A DNA stretch of 64,000 nucleotides from an uncultured Clostridia bacterium (GCA_946408995.1 CAMJUL010000003.1:37366-101365); one strand, 5' to 3'; numbered from the stretch's first letter, positions 1-8,997 are shown. Program-made: numbers and translations. The notes: a model not told the origin generated them from the letters alone.

Positions 1-1
1 G

Positions 2-151
2 CTGGCCGTGGAACGTCTGGTGGAAGAAGCCGGAGGAATCGTTGTCGGGAAAATGGCCATTCTTGCCGAAGGAGATGCCCAAAACAGAAAGGATATCCTT
101 TATCTTGAAAAGCTGCCGCTGTTTAATCCCGACGGTTCCATCAAGGCTTGA
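2..151 (+). CDS. Phosphoribosyltransferase (Apt-like), C-terminal end only
   Basis: Only the last 49 codons are present; the start lies beyond the left edge. The visible tail contains EEAGGIVVGKMAILAEGD followed by a YLEKLPLF segment before the stop. This resembles the end of adenine-phosphoribosyltransferase-like proteins of Clostridia that close with an 'LAEGDA...LPLF' stretch. The PRPP-binding loop that would prove the family is not in the window, so substrate (adenine, other purine, or a regulatory role) cannot be decided. It is separated from rpmB by an intergenic promoter, so the two are probably independent units. The family call rests on tail similarity from memory only. Confidence 0.55.
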   Translation: MAVERLVEEAGGIVVGKMAILAEGDAQNRKDILYLEKLPLFNPDGSIKA

Positions 152-211
152 CAGCTTTAGGGGATCCGGTTCTTTTTACGGTATTTTCGTTCATTTTGCA
201 GCAGTTTTTTC

Positions 212-240
212 TTGCAAATCCATTGCGGATATGTTATAAT
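212..240 (+). promoter_or_regulatory. Sigma-A-type promoter of rpmB
   Basis: TTGCAA (212-217), a 17-bp spacer, and a perfect TATAAT (235-240). It lies about 75 bp upstream of the rpmB start codon and points towards it. Confidence 0.75.
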
Positions 241-315
241 CCTCTGGCTGTGAATTTTGGAATGTATCACGGTCTGCGGGCCGTTAACTCGAGCATTCCC
301 ATGGAGGTAAAGATT

Positions 316-549
316 ATGGGCAAGTTTTGTCAGGTTTGTGGAAAAGGTCTGATGAGCGGTCATAACGTGAGCCATTCCAACAGGAAGACCAATCGTACCT
401 GGGCTCCCAATGTTCAGAAGGTTCGCATTGTTCTGGATGGCGACCGCACCATTCACGCGAATGTCTGCACCCGCTGCCTGCGCTCCGGCTATGTACAGCG
501 TGCCGTACGCGAAGTCAAAGCGCCTGTGGACGCTGTCGTTGAAGCGTGA
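316..549 (+). CDS. rpmB: 50S ribosomal protein L28
   Basis: 77-residue L28, a structural protein of the large ribosomal subunit. The product begins MGKFCQVCGKGLMSGHNVSH and has the family's two Cys pairs (CQVC near the N terminus, CTRC about 50 residues later) that can bind zinc, a basic central part, and an acidic short tail. The start is fixed by a GGAGG box at 303-307, eight bases before the ATG; a longer in-frame reading upstream has no ribosome site and runs through the promoter. It is a single-gene unit: its own promoter lies upstream and a strong hairpin terminator follows, shared with the convergent rsmA operon. Length is typical for the family. Confidence 0.97.
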   Translation: MGKFCQVCGKGLMSGHNVSHSNRKTNRTWAPNVQKVRIVLDGDRTIHANVCTRCLRSGYVQRAVREVKAPVDAVVEA

Positions 550-569
550 TCGCGTAACATTTTCCGATG

Positions 570-622
570 AAAAGAAACCGTACCCGGCTGAGTTTGAATC
601 AGCAAGAGGTACGGTTCTTTTT
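570..622. terminator. Bidirectional terminator between rpmB and rsmA
   Basis: CCGTACC (578-584) pairs with GGTACGG (608-614), with an inner CTGA/TCAG pairing. A T-run follows on the plus strand and a T-rich TTTCTTTTC run on the minus strand, so it can stop both rpmB and the long minus-strand operon. Confidence 0.8.
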
Positions 623-653
623 TATCCCCGTTTTCCGCAGCCGTCCTTTGCGG

Positions 654-1493
654 TCATTCCGGCCAGAAACGGCACAGGCGGAGGATCTCCTCCAGTGTCA
701 GACTCTCCCCCCTTCTGAGGGGGTCGATCGCACAGCTGCCAAGCCATTCTTCCGCCTGCTGTTTGCTCATACCGAGGCAGGCCGCCGCATTATTGGCAAA
801 GGTTTTTCGCCTCATGGAAAAAGCGGCGGAAGCCACTTTCAAAAAGCGCTTTTCCAGGTCGAACTCTCCTTCGAAAGGCAGGGGGTGGTTTCTTTCAATG
901 GTCACAAAGGCGCTGTCCACCTTGGGCGCAGGATCAAAGCAGGTCCTTGGGATTTCCCGAAGGATCCTGGCAGGCCCAAAATAGGCGCGCTGCAGGCTCA
1001 ATAGGCAGTAGCCTTCATCGCCCGGGGACGCCACGATCCGTTCCGCAGCTTCTTTTTGGACCATAATGTGGATCCCAAGAATCGGAAGATGGGAAAAAAA
1101 CAGCTTCTGCAGCAGCTCCGTCGTCAGATAATACGGAATGTTTGCCACCACATGGAACGGCCCAAGGCTTTCCGTCCAATGATTCAGATCCATTTTCAGG
1201 ATATTGTCATGCACAAGAAGAACATTCTCCCACTGCGCAGTAAAAACCTTCAGCAAGGGGATCAGCGTATCATCGATTTCGACCGTCAGGACCCGGGAGC
1301 ATTTTTCCGCGAGGACTTTGGTCAGTGTTCCCATGCCGGTGCCGATCTCAAGCACCGCATCCTCCTTGCCGACCCCTGCAGCGTCTACAAGCGAGGATAG
1401 CAGCGCCTCATCAAAAATAAAATTCTGTCCGAGGCTTTTTTTCGCTTTATGGACATCCGATCCCAGTCCAACTCTTTGTTTTTTCCGGTTCAT
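654..1493 (-). CDS. rsmA: 16S rRNA (adenine1518-N6/adenine1519-N6)-dimethyltransferase RsmA (KsgA)
   Basis: 279-residue rRNA dimethyltransferase that modifies two adenines near the 3' end of 16S rRNA as a checkpoint in small-subunit assembly. Visible motifs are the family start KAKKSLGQNF, the SAM-binding loop LEIGTGMGTLT, and the catalytic NIPYY motif near the middle. I chose the ATG with an AAGGATGAGAGG stretch just upstream; an in-frame ATG three codons earlier and one 17 codons earlier (1544) are possible but less well placed. It is the last gene of the long minus-strand cluster, following rsgA, another small-subunit assembly factor, by about 60 bases. The usual C-terminal helical domain is present and the length is normal. 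Confidence 0.95.
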   Translation of the reverse strand: MNRKKQRVGLGSDVHKAKKSLGQNFIFDEALLSSLVDAAGVGKEDAVLEIGTGMGTLTKVLAEKCSRVLTVEIDDTLIPLLKVFTAQWENVLLVHDNILKMDLNHWTESLGPFHVVANIPYYLTTELLQKLFFSHLPILGIHIMVQKEAAERIVASPGDEGYCLLSLQRAYFGPARILREIPRTCFDPAPKVDSAFVTIERNHPLPFEGEFDLEKRFLKVASAAFSMRRKTFANNAAACLGMSKQQAEEWLGSCAIDPLRRGESLTLEEILRLCRFWPE

Positions 1494-1550
1494 ACCTCTC
1501 ATCCTTCGGCGTTCATGGCTTTTCGGATGGCATGATGAGGCCATCCGGTC

Positions 1551-2435
1551 CTATTGATAACGGTTTTTCCATTTTTCCCTGCATTGCGACAAAAGTTCCC
1601 TGTAGCGTTCATATCTTCCGGGATCTATTTCCCCTTTCTCAAGCCGCGCACGCACTGCACAGCCGGGCTCCGTATCATGGCAGCAGCCTTCAAACCGGCA
1701 GGCCTCCCCCACGCTGCGAAACTCCGGATACCACTCCTGAAGGGTTTTGGGGTCCGTGCCCAGGTCGAGATCCAGCAGGCTGAATCCGGGCGTGTCAAAG
1801 ACATGACAGGCTTCTATGGAAAACAATTCCGTATGCCTTGTGGTGTTTTTCCCGCGGGCAATTTTCGCGCTGATGTCTCCGGTCTTCGCCTGAAGGGAGA
1901 ACAGCGCATTGAGCAACGTGGATTTTCCGACGCCGGACTGCCCGGAAAAGCAGGCGTATTCCCCTTTCAGCCGCGCTTTCAATCCATCCAGGCCCTCCCC
2001 GCTCACGGAAGATACCGGATACACCTCAGCGCCGGCATTGCGATAGGTGCTTTGCAATCGCCGCGCGGTCCGACCGTCATCCATCTCGCTCTTGGCGCTG
2101 ACGAGGATCGCGGACATGTTCTGCATGCCAGCAAAAAGGAGTAATTTGTCCACCAGCAAAAGGTCTGCCTCGGGCACCGGCGCCACCGTGACGCACAGGA
2201 GAGAAACATTGGCCACCGGTGGTCTTTGAAAATGATTGGTGCGGGGCAGGATCTCCTCAATCCATCCATGCTCGTCGCTGATCCGCCCGGGCGTAAACAG
2301 CACCCGGTCTCCCACAAGCGGCGTTATCCTTTCCCGCCGGAATTTTTTCTTCGCGCGAAGGACATATTCCTGTCCTTCTTCCGTTCTGGCCGTAAACAGG
2401 CCGCCCATGCCGCGGATCAGTCTGCCCTCATCCAT
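1551..2435 (-). CDS. rsgA: Small ribosomal subunit biogenesis GTPase RsgA
   Basis: 294-residue circularly permuted GTPase that releases late assembly factors from the 30S subunit. Order of parts: N-terminal OB-like domain (residues about 1-70), then the GTPase with permuted motif order G4-G5-G1-G2-G3: P-loop GQSGVGKST, and G3 DTPGF. A C-terminal zinc-binding cluster CRFEGCCHDTEPGC follows. The G4 motif, usually NKxD, reads SAKSEMD here, which is unusual (see findings); the G5-like region is VSSVSGEGLDGL. It sits downstream of pknB with a 33-base gap, the common order in Clostridia. The start ATG has AGGA ten bases upstream. Confidence 0.94.
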   Translation of the reverse strand: MDEGRLIRGMGGLFTARTEEGQEYVLRAKKKFRRERITPLVGDRVLFTPGRISDEHGWIEEILPRTNHFQRPPVANVSLLCVTVAPVPEADLLLVDKLLLFAGMQNMSAILVSAKSEMDDGRTARRLQSTYRNAGAEVYPVSSVSGEGLDGLKARLKGEYACFSGQSGVGKSTLLNALFSLQAKTGDISAKIARGKNTTRHTELFSIEACHVFDTPGFSLLDLDLGTDPKTLQEWYPEFRSVGEACRFEGCCHDTEPGCAVRARLEKGEIDPGRYERYRELLSQCREKWKNRYQ

Positions 2436-2468
2436 TTTATACCCATCCTGTTGCTCTGTCCTTGCGCA

Positions 2469-4151
2469 TTATTGGGCCGCCTCCCCTTCCGTCGGGGTTT
2501 CCGTCCGGTATACGCCCAATATGACCTGGATCCCGCTGTTTTGCATCACCGTGCTATTTGTTTCGAGAGACAGGTCCTTCCTGTCCAGGTACTGCTGGGT
2601 GGCGATCGTTCCATCGATCCCGGGGTTGCTGACGAAGATCTCCTTCACTTCCTTGATGGTGATTCCGGATTGGGTCATGCGCTCCTTTGCGCTTTCGAAA
2701 TCCATTCCCGTCAGATCCTGAAGCAGCAGGCTTCCACCGGAAAGCGTCACCTGCACGATCCCGTTTTCGCTTAGCATCTCGCCCGCCTTTGGAAACTGTT
2801 CCACCACAGAATCCCATGCTTCCCTGCTGACTGCCCTTTCGGACAGGATCAGCATGGCAAACCCGTGGCGGGTCAGGATTTCCTGCGCTTCCTCGGACGA
2901 ATATCCACAGATATTTGGCACTTCCTGCTCTTGGGGGCCGGTGGACACCGAAAGGGCCACCGTCTCCCCCTTCCTCATGCGGGTGTTGTACTCGGGTGTC
3001 TGCAAGATCACGGTTCCGGCGGGTCTTTCGGCGTCGCTTGCCCGGGTAATATTGGTTTTCAGTCCCGCCCGCGCCACAAGACGTACTGCCTGTTCCTCCG
3101 TTTCATACAGGACATAGGGAACTTCGGTCATGTTCACAATCAAGTCATAGGATTTATAAACACCCGCGCCAAGGAGAATCCCTGTCAGAAGGATGACGGC
3201 AGCCGTTATCGAATACCGGATCGCCCTTTCCCTCCGGTATTTCGACCTTTCAGACTGTTTTTGATCGACCTGAGAGATCATGGGGATCGGAAGATCATGG
3301 GTGGTCCCCATCCAATCGGCGCTCTGATGCATGGCTTTGTGCAGGTCCTGGGCCATTTCCAGTGCGCTTTGATACCGCAATTCGGGTTTCTTGTCCATGG
3401 CCTTGCTGACCACATGCTCCATGGCCGCAGAAATGCCGGGCACCAGCTTGCTGACCGGCACAGGCTCCCCGTTGACCTGAAGCATGGCAACGGCATAGGG
3501 CGTGCTGCCGTCAAAGGGAACCATCCCCGTCAGCATTTCATAGAGCACGACCCCAACACTGTAAATATCGCTGGCCGCGGTCACCTCTTCCCCCCGGGCC
3601 TGCTCCGGAGAGAAATAATACACCGACCCCATGACGCTTTCCTGCTCGACCGCTTTCCCGTCCTCCGCCATACGGGCAATGCCAAAGTCCGCCACTTTGA
3701 TATGCCCTTCCGAATGGACAAGGATGTTCTGCGGTTTGATATCCCTATGAATAATGCCGTTCTGGTGCGCGTGCTGAAGCGCCGAAAGGATACGAATGGC
3801 GATCTGTCCGGCGATCTGCGGGGGAAGTCTTTTCTTCTCAACGATCACTTCCTTGAGGGTTTTCCCGCGGACATATTCCATGACCAGATAGCGCAGCCCA
3901 TCCATCTGCCCCACGTCCAGAAGATTGACGATATTGTGGTGCGTCATTTTGCTGGCCGCCAAGGCCTCCCGGTCAAAGCGCTCAAGAAATTCCTTGTCGG
4001 TGGAATACTCCGGCCTGAGCAGCTTGACCGCGACATCGTGTCCCGTCCTGTGGTCCACGGCGCGGTAAACCAGGGCCATGCCCCCTTTGCCGATAAACTC
4101 CCGAAGCTCATACCGGTTATCCAGTTTTAATCCGATTTTTATTTCCGTCAT
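2469..4151 (-). CDS. pknB: PASTA-domain serine/threonine protein kinase (PknB/PrkC family)
   Basis: 560-residue membrane kinase that senses cell-wall fragments and phosphorylates proteins of cell division, wall synthesis and translation. The cytoplasmic kinase (about 1-275) shows the glycine loop GKGGMALVYRA, the ATP lysine in VAVKLL, the catalytic loop HRDIKPQN and the DFG motif DFGIAR. One transmembrane helix follows at about 315-338, then roughly three extracellular PASTA repeats and a short tail ending at an Ala-Gln. The start is the ATG at 4151 with GGAGG seven bases before it; a TTG two codons earlier overlaps the stp stop. It is directly coupled to stp, its antagonist phosphatase. Confidence 0.95.
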   Translation of the reverse strand: MTEIKIGLKLDNRYELREFIGKGGMALVYRAVDHRTGHDVAVKLLRPEYSTDKEFLERFDREALAASKMTHHNIVNLLDVGQMDGLRYLVMEYVRGKTLKEVIVEKKRLPPQIAGQIAIRILSALQHAHQNGIIHRDIKPQNILVHSEGHIKVADFGIARMAEDGKAVEQESVMGSVYYFSPEQARGEEVTAASDIYSVGVVLYEMLTGMVPFDGSTPYAVAMLQVNGEPVPVSKLVPGISAAMEHVVSKAMDKKPELRYQSALEMAQDLHKAMHQSADWMGTTHDLPIPMISQVDQKQSERSKYRRERAIRYSITAAVILLTGILLGAGVYKSYDLIVNMTEVPYVLYETEEQAVRLVARAGLKTNITRASDAERPAGTVILQTPEYNTRMRKGETVALSVSTGPQEQEVPNICGYSSEEAQEILTRHGFAMLILSERAVSREAWDSVVEQFPKAGEMLSENGIVQVTLSGGSLLLQDLTGMDFESAKERMTQSGITIKEVKEIFVSNPGIDGTIATQQYLDRKDLSLETNSTVMQNSGIQVILGVYRTETPTEGEAAQ

Positions 4152-4153
4152 GC

Positions 4154-4846
4154 TCAAGCCTCCGCCAGCACCAGGGAGACGTTGTCTTTCCCTCCCCGGT
4201 CTAAGGCGGTCTGCATCAGACGCTCCGCGGCATATTCCATCGGAAGACCGGCCAGGATGGTTTCAAGCTCTCTGTCTTCCAGGTATTCCGTCAATCCGTC
4301 CGAGCAGATCAGCCAAAGATCGGAACGCTTTTTCTCAAACCGCAGAATGTCCGCGGTCACCTCCCTGTCAGTGCCTACGGCACGGGTGATCATATTTCTG
4401 TAGGGGTGGATCCTGGCCTCCGCTTCCGTAATCGTGCCCTGCCGGACCAGTTCCGCCACCAAAGAATGGTCTTCCGTCATCTGCCGAAGGCGTCCGCCGC
4501 GCATCAGGTAAGCTCTGGAATCCCCAACATGACCGATCAGCACGCTGTCGTCCGCTTCCCAAAGGACCGTCAGCGTAGTCCCCATGCCTTCCAGTTCCGG
4601 ATTGTTCAATTGACGTTCAAATACGGCGCTGTTCGCCTCGGCAATGCCACTGCGCAGCATCCGCTCCGACGGTTTGCCGTTTTCAAGAAACGACGTCAGG
4701 GTCTGAACCGCCAGGGTACTCGCAATGTTGCCTCCTTTATGCCCGCCCATTCCATCCGCAACGCCGTAAAGGCCCCGGCCGAGAATGAGCGCATCCTGAT
4801 TTGATGCCCTGACAAGCCCCACATCCGTCCTTGAAACGATCTTCAT
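4154..4846 (-). CDS. stp: PP2C-family serine/threonine phosphatase (Stp/PrpC)
   Basis: 230-residue metal-dependent phosphatase that reverses phosphorylation by the neighbouring PASTA kinase. Metal-binding motifs are all visible: the N-terminal Asp in NQDA, the VADGMGGHKGG signature, the SDGLTEYL motif, and the C-terminal GGKDNVS. There is no signal or membrane segment, so it acts in the cytoplasm. Its start overlaps the rlmN stop by four bases (ATGA), and its stop is only two bases before the pknB start codon, so rlmN, stp and pknB are translationally coupled. Length is typical for bacterial PP2C of this operon. Confidence 0.95.
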   Translation of the reverse strand: MKIVSRTDVGLVRASNQDALILGRGLYGVADGMGGHKGGNIASTLAVQTLTSFLENGKPSERMLRSGIAEANSAVFERQLNNPELEGMGTTLTVLWEADDSVLIGHVGDSRAYLMRGGRLRQMTEDHSLVAELVRQGTITEAEARIHPYRNMITRAVGTDREVTADILRFEKKRSDLWLICSDGLTEYLEDRELETILAGLPMEYAAERLMQTALDRGGKDNVSLVLAEA

Positions 4847-5883
4847 CTTGCTTCCTCCGCCAGGTATTTTTTCCTCAGCTGTCCGCAGGCTCCCTCAATG
4901 TCGTCCCCCATTTCCCTCCGACGGGTCGCCGAAATGTGTTTCTGCTCCAAAACATCCAGAAAGTCCCTGATCTGTTGTTCGCTGACCCCTTCAAGATTTC
5001 TTTCGGGCACATCATTGAGCGGGATGACATTGACATGGCACTGCATCCCGCGCAGCAGCGAGGCCAGCTGAAGGGCGTGCTCCCTGCCGGCGTTAACACC
5101 GCGGATCAGTGCATATTCAAAGATGATCCTCCTGCCGGTCTTTTCAAGGTAAAGTCTGCAGGCGTCCAGTACCTGGCGGATGCTGTACCTGTTGGCCACC
5201 GGCATCAGCTGTTTGCGGATCTCGTCGTTGGGCGCATGGAGAGAAACCGACAGCGTTACGGGAAGTCCTTCTCCGGCAAAACGGATCATTTCCGGAACAA
5301 GCCCGCAGGTGGAGACGGAAATATGCCTTAGTCCAATGCATCTCCCCTGTTCAAGACTGACCAGGCGGAGGAATCGGACCACCTGGTCGTAATTGTCGAA
5401 GGGTTCCCCGCTTCCCATCAGCACGATGTTGTGTACTTTTCCCCCGTCTGCTTCCAAAAGGCGGTCCGCGCAGAGAACCTCCCCGAGCATTTCCCCTGAA
5501 GTGAGATTCCTGACACAGCCTTCCAATGTGCTGGCACAGAACCTGCAGCCCATCTTGCAGCCCACCTGGGTCGAGATGCAAAGCGTATGCCCGTAGGAAT
5601 ACTTCATCAGCACCCCTTCAACACAGTTTCCGTCTCTCAAACGGTAAAGCATCTTTCGGGTCCCGTCCAGCTGTGACTGGCGGACCTGTTCAATGGCCGT
5701 CGGCTGATCCACGCATTGATCGGCCAGTTTCCGGCGCATTTCCTTTGGAAGAGCCGTCATTTCATCGAAGCAAAGCCCCTTGTGAAGGCCTTCAAAAACC
5801 TGTCTGGCCCGGAACGTTTTCTCCCCCTGGCCGGACAGAAAGGTATTCAGTTCCTCTGGAAACAGGCCAAGCAGTTCCGTCAT
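4843..5883 (-). CDS. rlmN: Dual-specificity RNA methyltransferase RlmN
   Basis: 346-residue radical-SAM enzyme that methylates C2 of A2503 in 23S rRNA and A37 of some tRNAs. The [4Fe-4S] motif C-x3-C-x2-C is visible as CKMGCRFC around residue 112-119, preceded by CISTQVG. The two catalytic cysteines expected of RlmN are also there: one in SVSTCGL and one near the C terminus in the GACGQL segment. The SAM-binding GSGEPF motif is present. I chose the ATG at 5883 rather than the TTG one codon earlier; an AGAGGG element lies about eight bases upstream. The stop overlaps the stp start. Confidence 0.95.
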   Translation of the reverse strand: MTELLGLFPEELNTFLSGQGEKTFRARQVFEGLHKGLCFDEMTALPKEMRRKLADQCVDQPTAIEQVRQSQLDGTRKMLYRLRDGNCVEGVLMKYSYGHTLCISTQVGCKMGCRFCASTLEGCVRNLTSGEMLGEVLCADRLLEADGGKVHNIVLMGSGEPFDNYDQVVRFLRLVSLEQGRCIGLRHISVSTCGLVPEMIRFAGEGLPVTLSVSLHAPNDEIRKQLMPVANRYSIRQVLDACRLYLEKTGRRIIFEYALIRGVNAGREHALQLASLLRGMQCHVNVIPLNDVPERNLEGVSEQQIRDFLDVLEQKHISATRRREMGDDIEGACGQLRKKYLAEEAR

Positions 5884-5938
5884 CAAACAGCCCTCTTCCG
5901 TTCATATTTGCGTCTCGTTCCGGAAAATGCGTCCCAGC

Positions 5939-7534
5939 TCATTTTCTGCGCATCCTGGCAATGAAGAAGCCGTCCAATCCGCCGTCCCGATGAGGCAGGA
6001 TCTGCAAGCCAAAGGGCCCGCAATGGGACAGAAGCGTTTCCCCAAAGGAAGCCGGAAGCGTGTCAAGGCTGAATTCCGGATGGGTCTGAAGGAACTGCCG
6101 GATCCGGTTTTCGTTCTCTTCCTTCAGAAGACTGCAGGTCGAATAGACCAGGGTCCCGCCCCTGCGGACATATCTCGAACAGGTGTCAAGCAGCTTTTCC
6201 TGCAGGGCGGAGAGTTCCTCCACCTGCTCCGGGGTGACCTTGTATTTAATGTCCGGCTTATTGTCCATGACGCCAAGGCCGGTGCAGGGCGCGTCCAGCA
6301 GTACGGCGTCCATGCTGTCCTCCATGTCCTCCCTGAAAAGGGACGCGTCCCGAACCATCGGACGGACATTGTCCAGATGAAGGCGATGGCTCATGGCGCG
6401 GATCAGGGCAACGCGATGGTCGTGCACATCCCATGCATAGACCCTTCCGGATCCCTTCATGGCTTCAGCCATATACGCTGTCTTGCCGCCCGGTGCGGCG
6501 CAGCAGTCCAGTACCCGCTCACCCGGCCGGACCTGCACCGCCTCAGCGGCGAGCATGCTGCTGATCCCCTCAATGGAGAACCCGCCCTGGCTGTAATCGG
6601 CATCCCTGGAGATGTCCGCGGCGCCACGGACATAAAAGGCGTCCAGCCAGGGCGCTTTTTCGGTTTCCCAGACTTTTTTGTCCAATACCCGGGCTTTGAA
6701 ATCAGAAGCGGACGCATACTGCATTTGATTTGGACGGATCACCATTGGATGGGTCCCTCTGTACCCGCAGATCCGCTCCGCTTCTTCCTGGCCATACTCC
6801 TCCGCCAGCCTGACAGCCAGCCACTTTGGCACGGAGTACATCACCCGGACATATTCCACGGGGTCCGTTTCCCGTTCGGGCCATTTGAAATCCGAATCCA
6901 GTGCCCTGAAGATGTTCCTTGTGACAGCGTTGACAAGGCCCGTCATCCCCTCCAGGCCGCAATTGCGGGCAAGTCTGACCGCTTCATCGGCGATCGCGCT
7001 GTCCGGGACCCGGTCCATAAACAGCTTCTGAGCGATCGCCATCCTCAGAATGTATATGATCTGCGGATTCAGATTGTCCTTGTCCTTCAAAAACTGATCC
7101 AGCACATAATCGATCCTGTACTGGTTTTCGATCACTGCATGCGTCAGGCTGGTACAGAATCGTTTTTCAACCTGCGGCATGTGCTCTTTCTCAAAGCAGG
7201 CATCCAGTGCAAGGGAGATAAAAGCCTTATCCTCATAGATCTGTCCGATCACCTTCAGTGCGGCCCGTCTGCCGGGACTCGGCAAAGCGTTTTTGTCCCT
7301 TGCCTGCTTTGCATTCGTTTCCTGAAAAGGCCGCTGTCTGGGGGGACGGTTTCCCCCCTGGCGCGGGGAGGAGGGGCCGTATTTCCCAGTGCGGGGCCCT
7401 TTTTGCGCCGCATGGCTACCCTGACGCTCCGATACGGGCCGTCCGTTTCCGGAGGAATGCTGCCTGGTCCTCTCGTCATTTGTGCGGTGCATCCGTTTCC
7501 CGTCCTGTCTGTTGTCCTGATTCATGCCTGTCAT
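5939..7534 (-). CDS. rsmB: 16S rRNA (cytosine967-C5)-methyltransferase RsmB
   Basis: 531-residue m5C methyltransferase of the NOL1/NOP2/Sun family. After a long N-terminal basic, Gln/Arg/Gly-rich, low-complexity stretch (about residues 1-75) comes a NusB-like RNA-binding domain (about 85-215) and then the Rossmann methyltransferase. Motifs seen: CAAPGGKT (SAM), DAPCTGLGV with one catalytic Cys, and VYSTCSLL with the second. The N-terminal extension is longer than usual for the family and looks disordered. The start ATG overlaps the fmt stop (ATGA), so the two are coupled. The gene sits in the classic def-fmt-rsmB-rlmN order. Confidence 0.94.
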   Translation of the reverse strand: MTGMNQDNRQDGKRMHRTNDERTRQHSSGNGRPVSERQGSHAAQKGPRTGKYGPSSPRQGGNRPPRQRPFQETNAKQARDKNALPSPGRRAALKVIGQIYEDKAFISLALDACFEKEHMPQVEKRFCTSLTHAVIENQYRIDYVLDQFLKDKDNLNPQIIYILRMAIAQKLFMDRVPDSAIADEAVRLARNCGLEGMTGLVNAVTRNIFRALDSDFKWPERETDPVEYVRVMYSVPKWLAVRLAEEYGQEEAERICGYRGTHPMVIRPNQMQYASASDFKARVLDKKVWETEKAPWLDAFYVRGAADISRDADYSQGGFSIEGISSMLAAEAVQVRPGERVLDCCAAPGGKTAYMAEAMKGSGRVYAWDVHDHRVALIRAMSHRLHLDNVRPMVRDASLFREDMEDSMDAVLLDAPCTGLGVMDNKPDIKYKVTPEQVEELSALQEKLLDTCSRYVRRGGTLVYSTCSLLKEENENRIRQFLQTHPEFSLDTLPASFGETLLSHCGPFGLQILPHRDGGLDGFFIARMRRK

Positions 7535-8463
7535 TCCCCCACCGTCTCAACGGTTATTTGATGTCCGCGAAGATAATCCCCGGCTTTCATGCGTTTTCCG
7601 CCTTTTGCCTGAAGAAGCGTGATCTCAAGTACGTCCCCGTCCCCAACGGCGATCAAAAACCCGTTCCTCGGGTCCGCCTTGAGAACCGTTCCGCTTTTCT
7701 TCTCGGTTTTTTTCCCTGTGCACGCCACACGCCAGATTTTCAGAAGCTCTTCCCCCACCTGCAAGGTCGTTCCGGGCCAGGGATCCAACGCCCGGACACG
7801 GCATTCAATCTTTTCGGCAGGCAGTTCCAGCGGCATGGGACTCAGGTCACGTGTCAGCTTCGGGTAATAGGACATTTTGCTTTCATCCTGCCGGATGCGG
7901 CTGCAGGTCCCCTTTTCCAATGCGTCCAGCGTACGGATCAAAAGCTGTGCGCCAACATCGGCGAGCCTCGCGGTCAGGGTTTCCGCAGTATCCTCCGGAG
8001 AGATCTCAAGGCGATCCTGCATCAAAATGTCCCCCGTATCGATGCCCTCATCCGTCAGCATGGTGGTTACGCCGGTCACCTTCCGGCCCTCCATCAGGCA
8101 CCAGGAGACAGGACTGGACCCTCTGAATTCCGGAAGCAGGGAAGCGTGGACATTAACGGTGCCAAGCTTTGGGATCTCCAGAATCTCGCGGGACAGGATC
8201 TGGCCGAAGGCCGCGGTCACGCAGACCTCCGGATTCAGCGAGCGAAGCAATTCCACACTCTCCAGACGGATCCTTTTCGGCTGAAAAACCGGGATCCCTT
8301 TTTCCAGCGCCCATTTTTTGACCGGGGACAATTCAATCCTGTTGCCTCTGCCGCTCGGCCTGTCCGGCTGCGTAAACACGCCAATCAGATCGTGCCCCGC
8401 CGCGGACAGCGCTTCCAGGGAAGGGACGGCATAATCAGGCGTCCCCATAAATGCGATTCTCAT
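7531..8463 (-). CDS. fmt: Methionyl-tRNA formyltransferase
   Basis: 310-residue enzyme that formylates initiator Met-tRNA using 10-formyl-THF. It begins MRIAFMGTPDYAVPSLEAL, the typical start of the family, and the SLLPEFRGSSPVSW segment holds the formyl-THF site (family motif SLLPxxRGxxPxxW). The C-terminal third is the tRNA-contacting OB-like domain. A GGAGG box lies eight bases before the ATG. It follows def by about 60 bases; formylation and deformylation genes side by side is the common arrangement. The stop overlaps the rsmB start. Confidence 0.96.
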   Translation of the reverse strand: MRIAFMGTPDYAVPSLEALSAAGHDLIGVFTQPDRPSGRGNRIELSPVKKWALEKGIPVFQPKRIRLESVELLRSLNPEVCVTAAFGQILSREILEIPKLGTVNVHASLLPEFRGSSPVSWCLMEGRKVTGVTTMLTDEGIDTGDILMQDRLEISPEDTAETLTARLADVGAQLLIRTLDALEKGTCSRIRQDESKMSYYPKLTRDLSPMPLELPAEKIECRVRALDPWPGTTLQVGEELLKIWRVACTGKKTEKKSGTVLKADPRNGFLIAVGDGDVLEITLLQAKGGKRMKAGDYLRGHQITVETVGE

Positions 8464-8523
8464 TCTTTCATCCTCCGCTGCTGCGGTCCAATTCGCATCG
8501 GTCGATCTTGGAACCGAAGGCGC

Positions 8524-8997
8524 TTACTCCTTCTGCTCCTCCTCGTCCTCCTCCAGGATCTCATGATCCATGATATCCACATACATCACGCCGTCCAGAT
8601 GGTCCAGCTCATGACAGATGGCCCTTGCCAAAAGGCCTTCCCCGGTTTTTCTGAAAAGGTTTCCCTTGCGGTCCATCGCTTCCACGGTCACCTTGTTGGG
8701 CCTGACCACATACCCGCGTCTTCCCGGAACACTCAGGCAGCCTTCCGGTCCTGCCTGCTCGCCCTCCTTGGAAACAATGCGGGGGTTGACCAGTTCGATC
8801 AGCCCTTCCCCAACGTCGATCACCACGACTCTGCGCAAAATGCCCACCTGCGGGGCGGCCAGACCCACGCCGTCCGCCTTGTACATGGTCTCCGCCATGT
8901 CCCGCAGGAGCAGTGCAAGCCGCAGGTCGAATTTCTGGACGGGCTTGCAGGTTTTCCGAAGGTTTTCATCGCCAATCTTGAGTATTTTTCTGATCAT
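8524..8997 (-). CDS. def: Peptide deformylase
   Basis: 157-residue metalloenzyme that removes the N-formyl group from new proteins. All three signature motifs are visible: GVGLAAPQVG, EGCLSVPG with the metal-binding Cys, and HELDHLDG with the two metal-binding His and catalytic Glu around residue 130. The C terminus is a strongly acidic tail (EEDEEEQKE). An AGGA lies eleven bases before the start, which is rather far. It lies between priA (80-base gap upstream) and fmt in the minus-strand operon. Confidence 0.96.
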   Translation of the reverse strand: MIRKILKIGDENLRKTCKPVQKFDLRLALLLRDMAETMYKADGVGLAAPQVGILRRVVVIDVGEGLIELVNPRIVSKEGEQAGPEGCLSVPGRRGYVVRPNKVTVEAMDRKGNLFRKTGEGLLARAICHELDHLDGVMYVDIMDHEILEEDEEEQKE

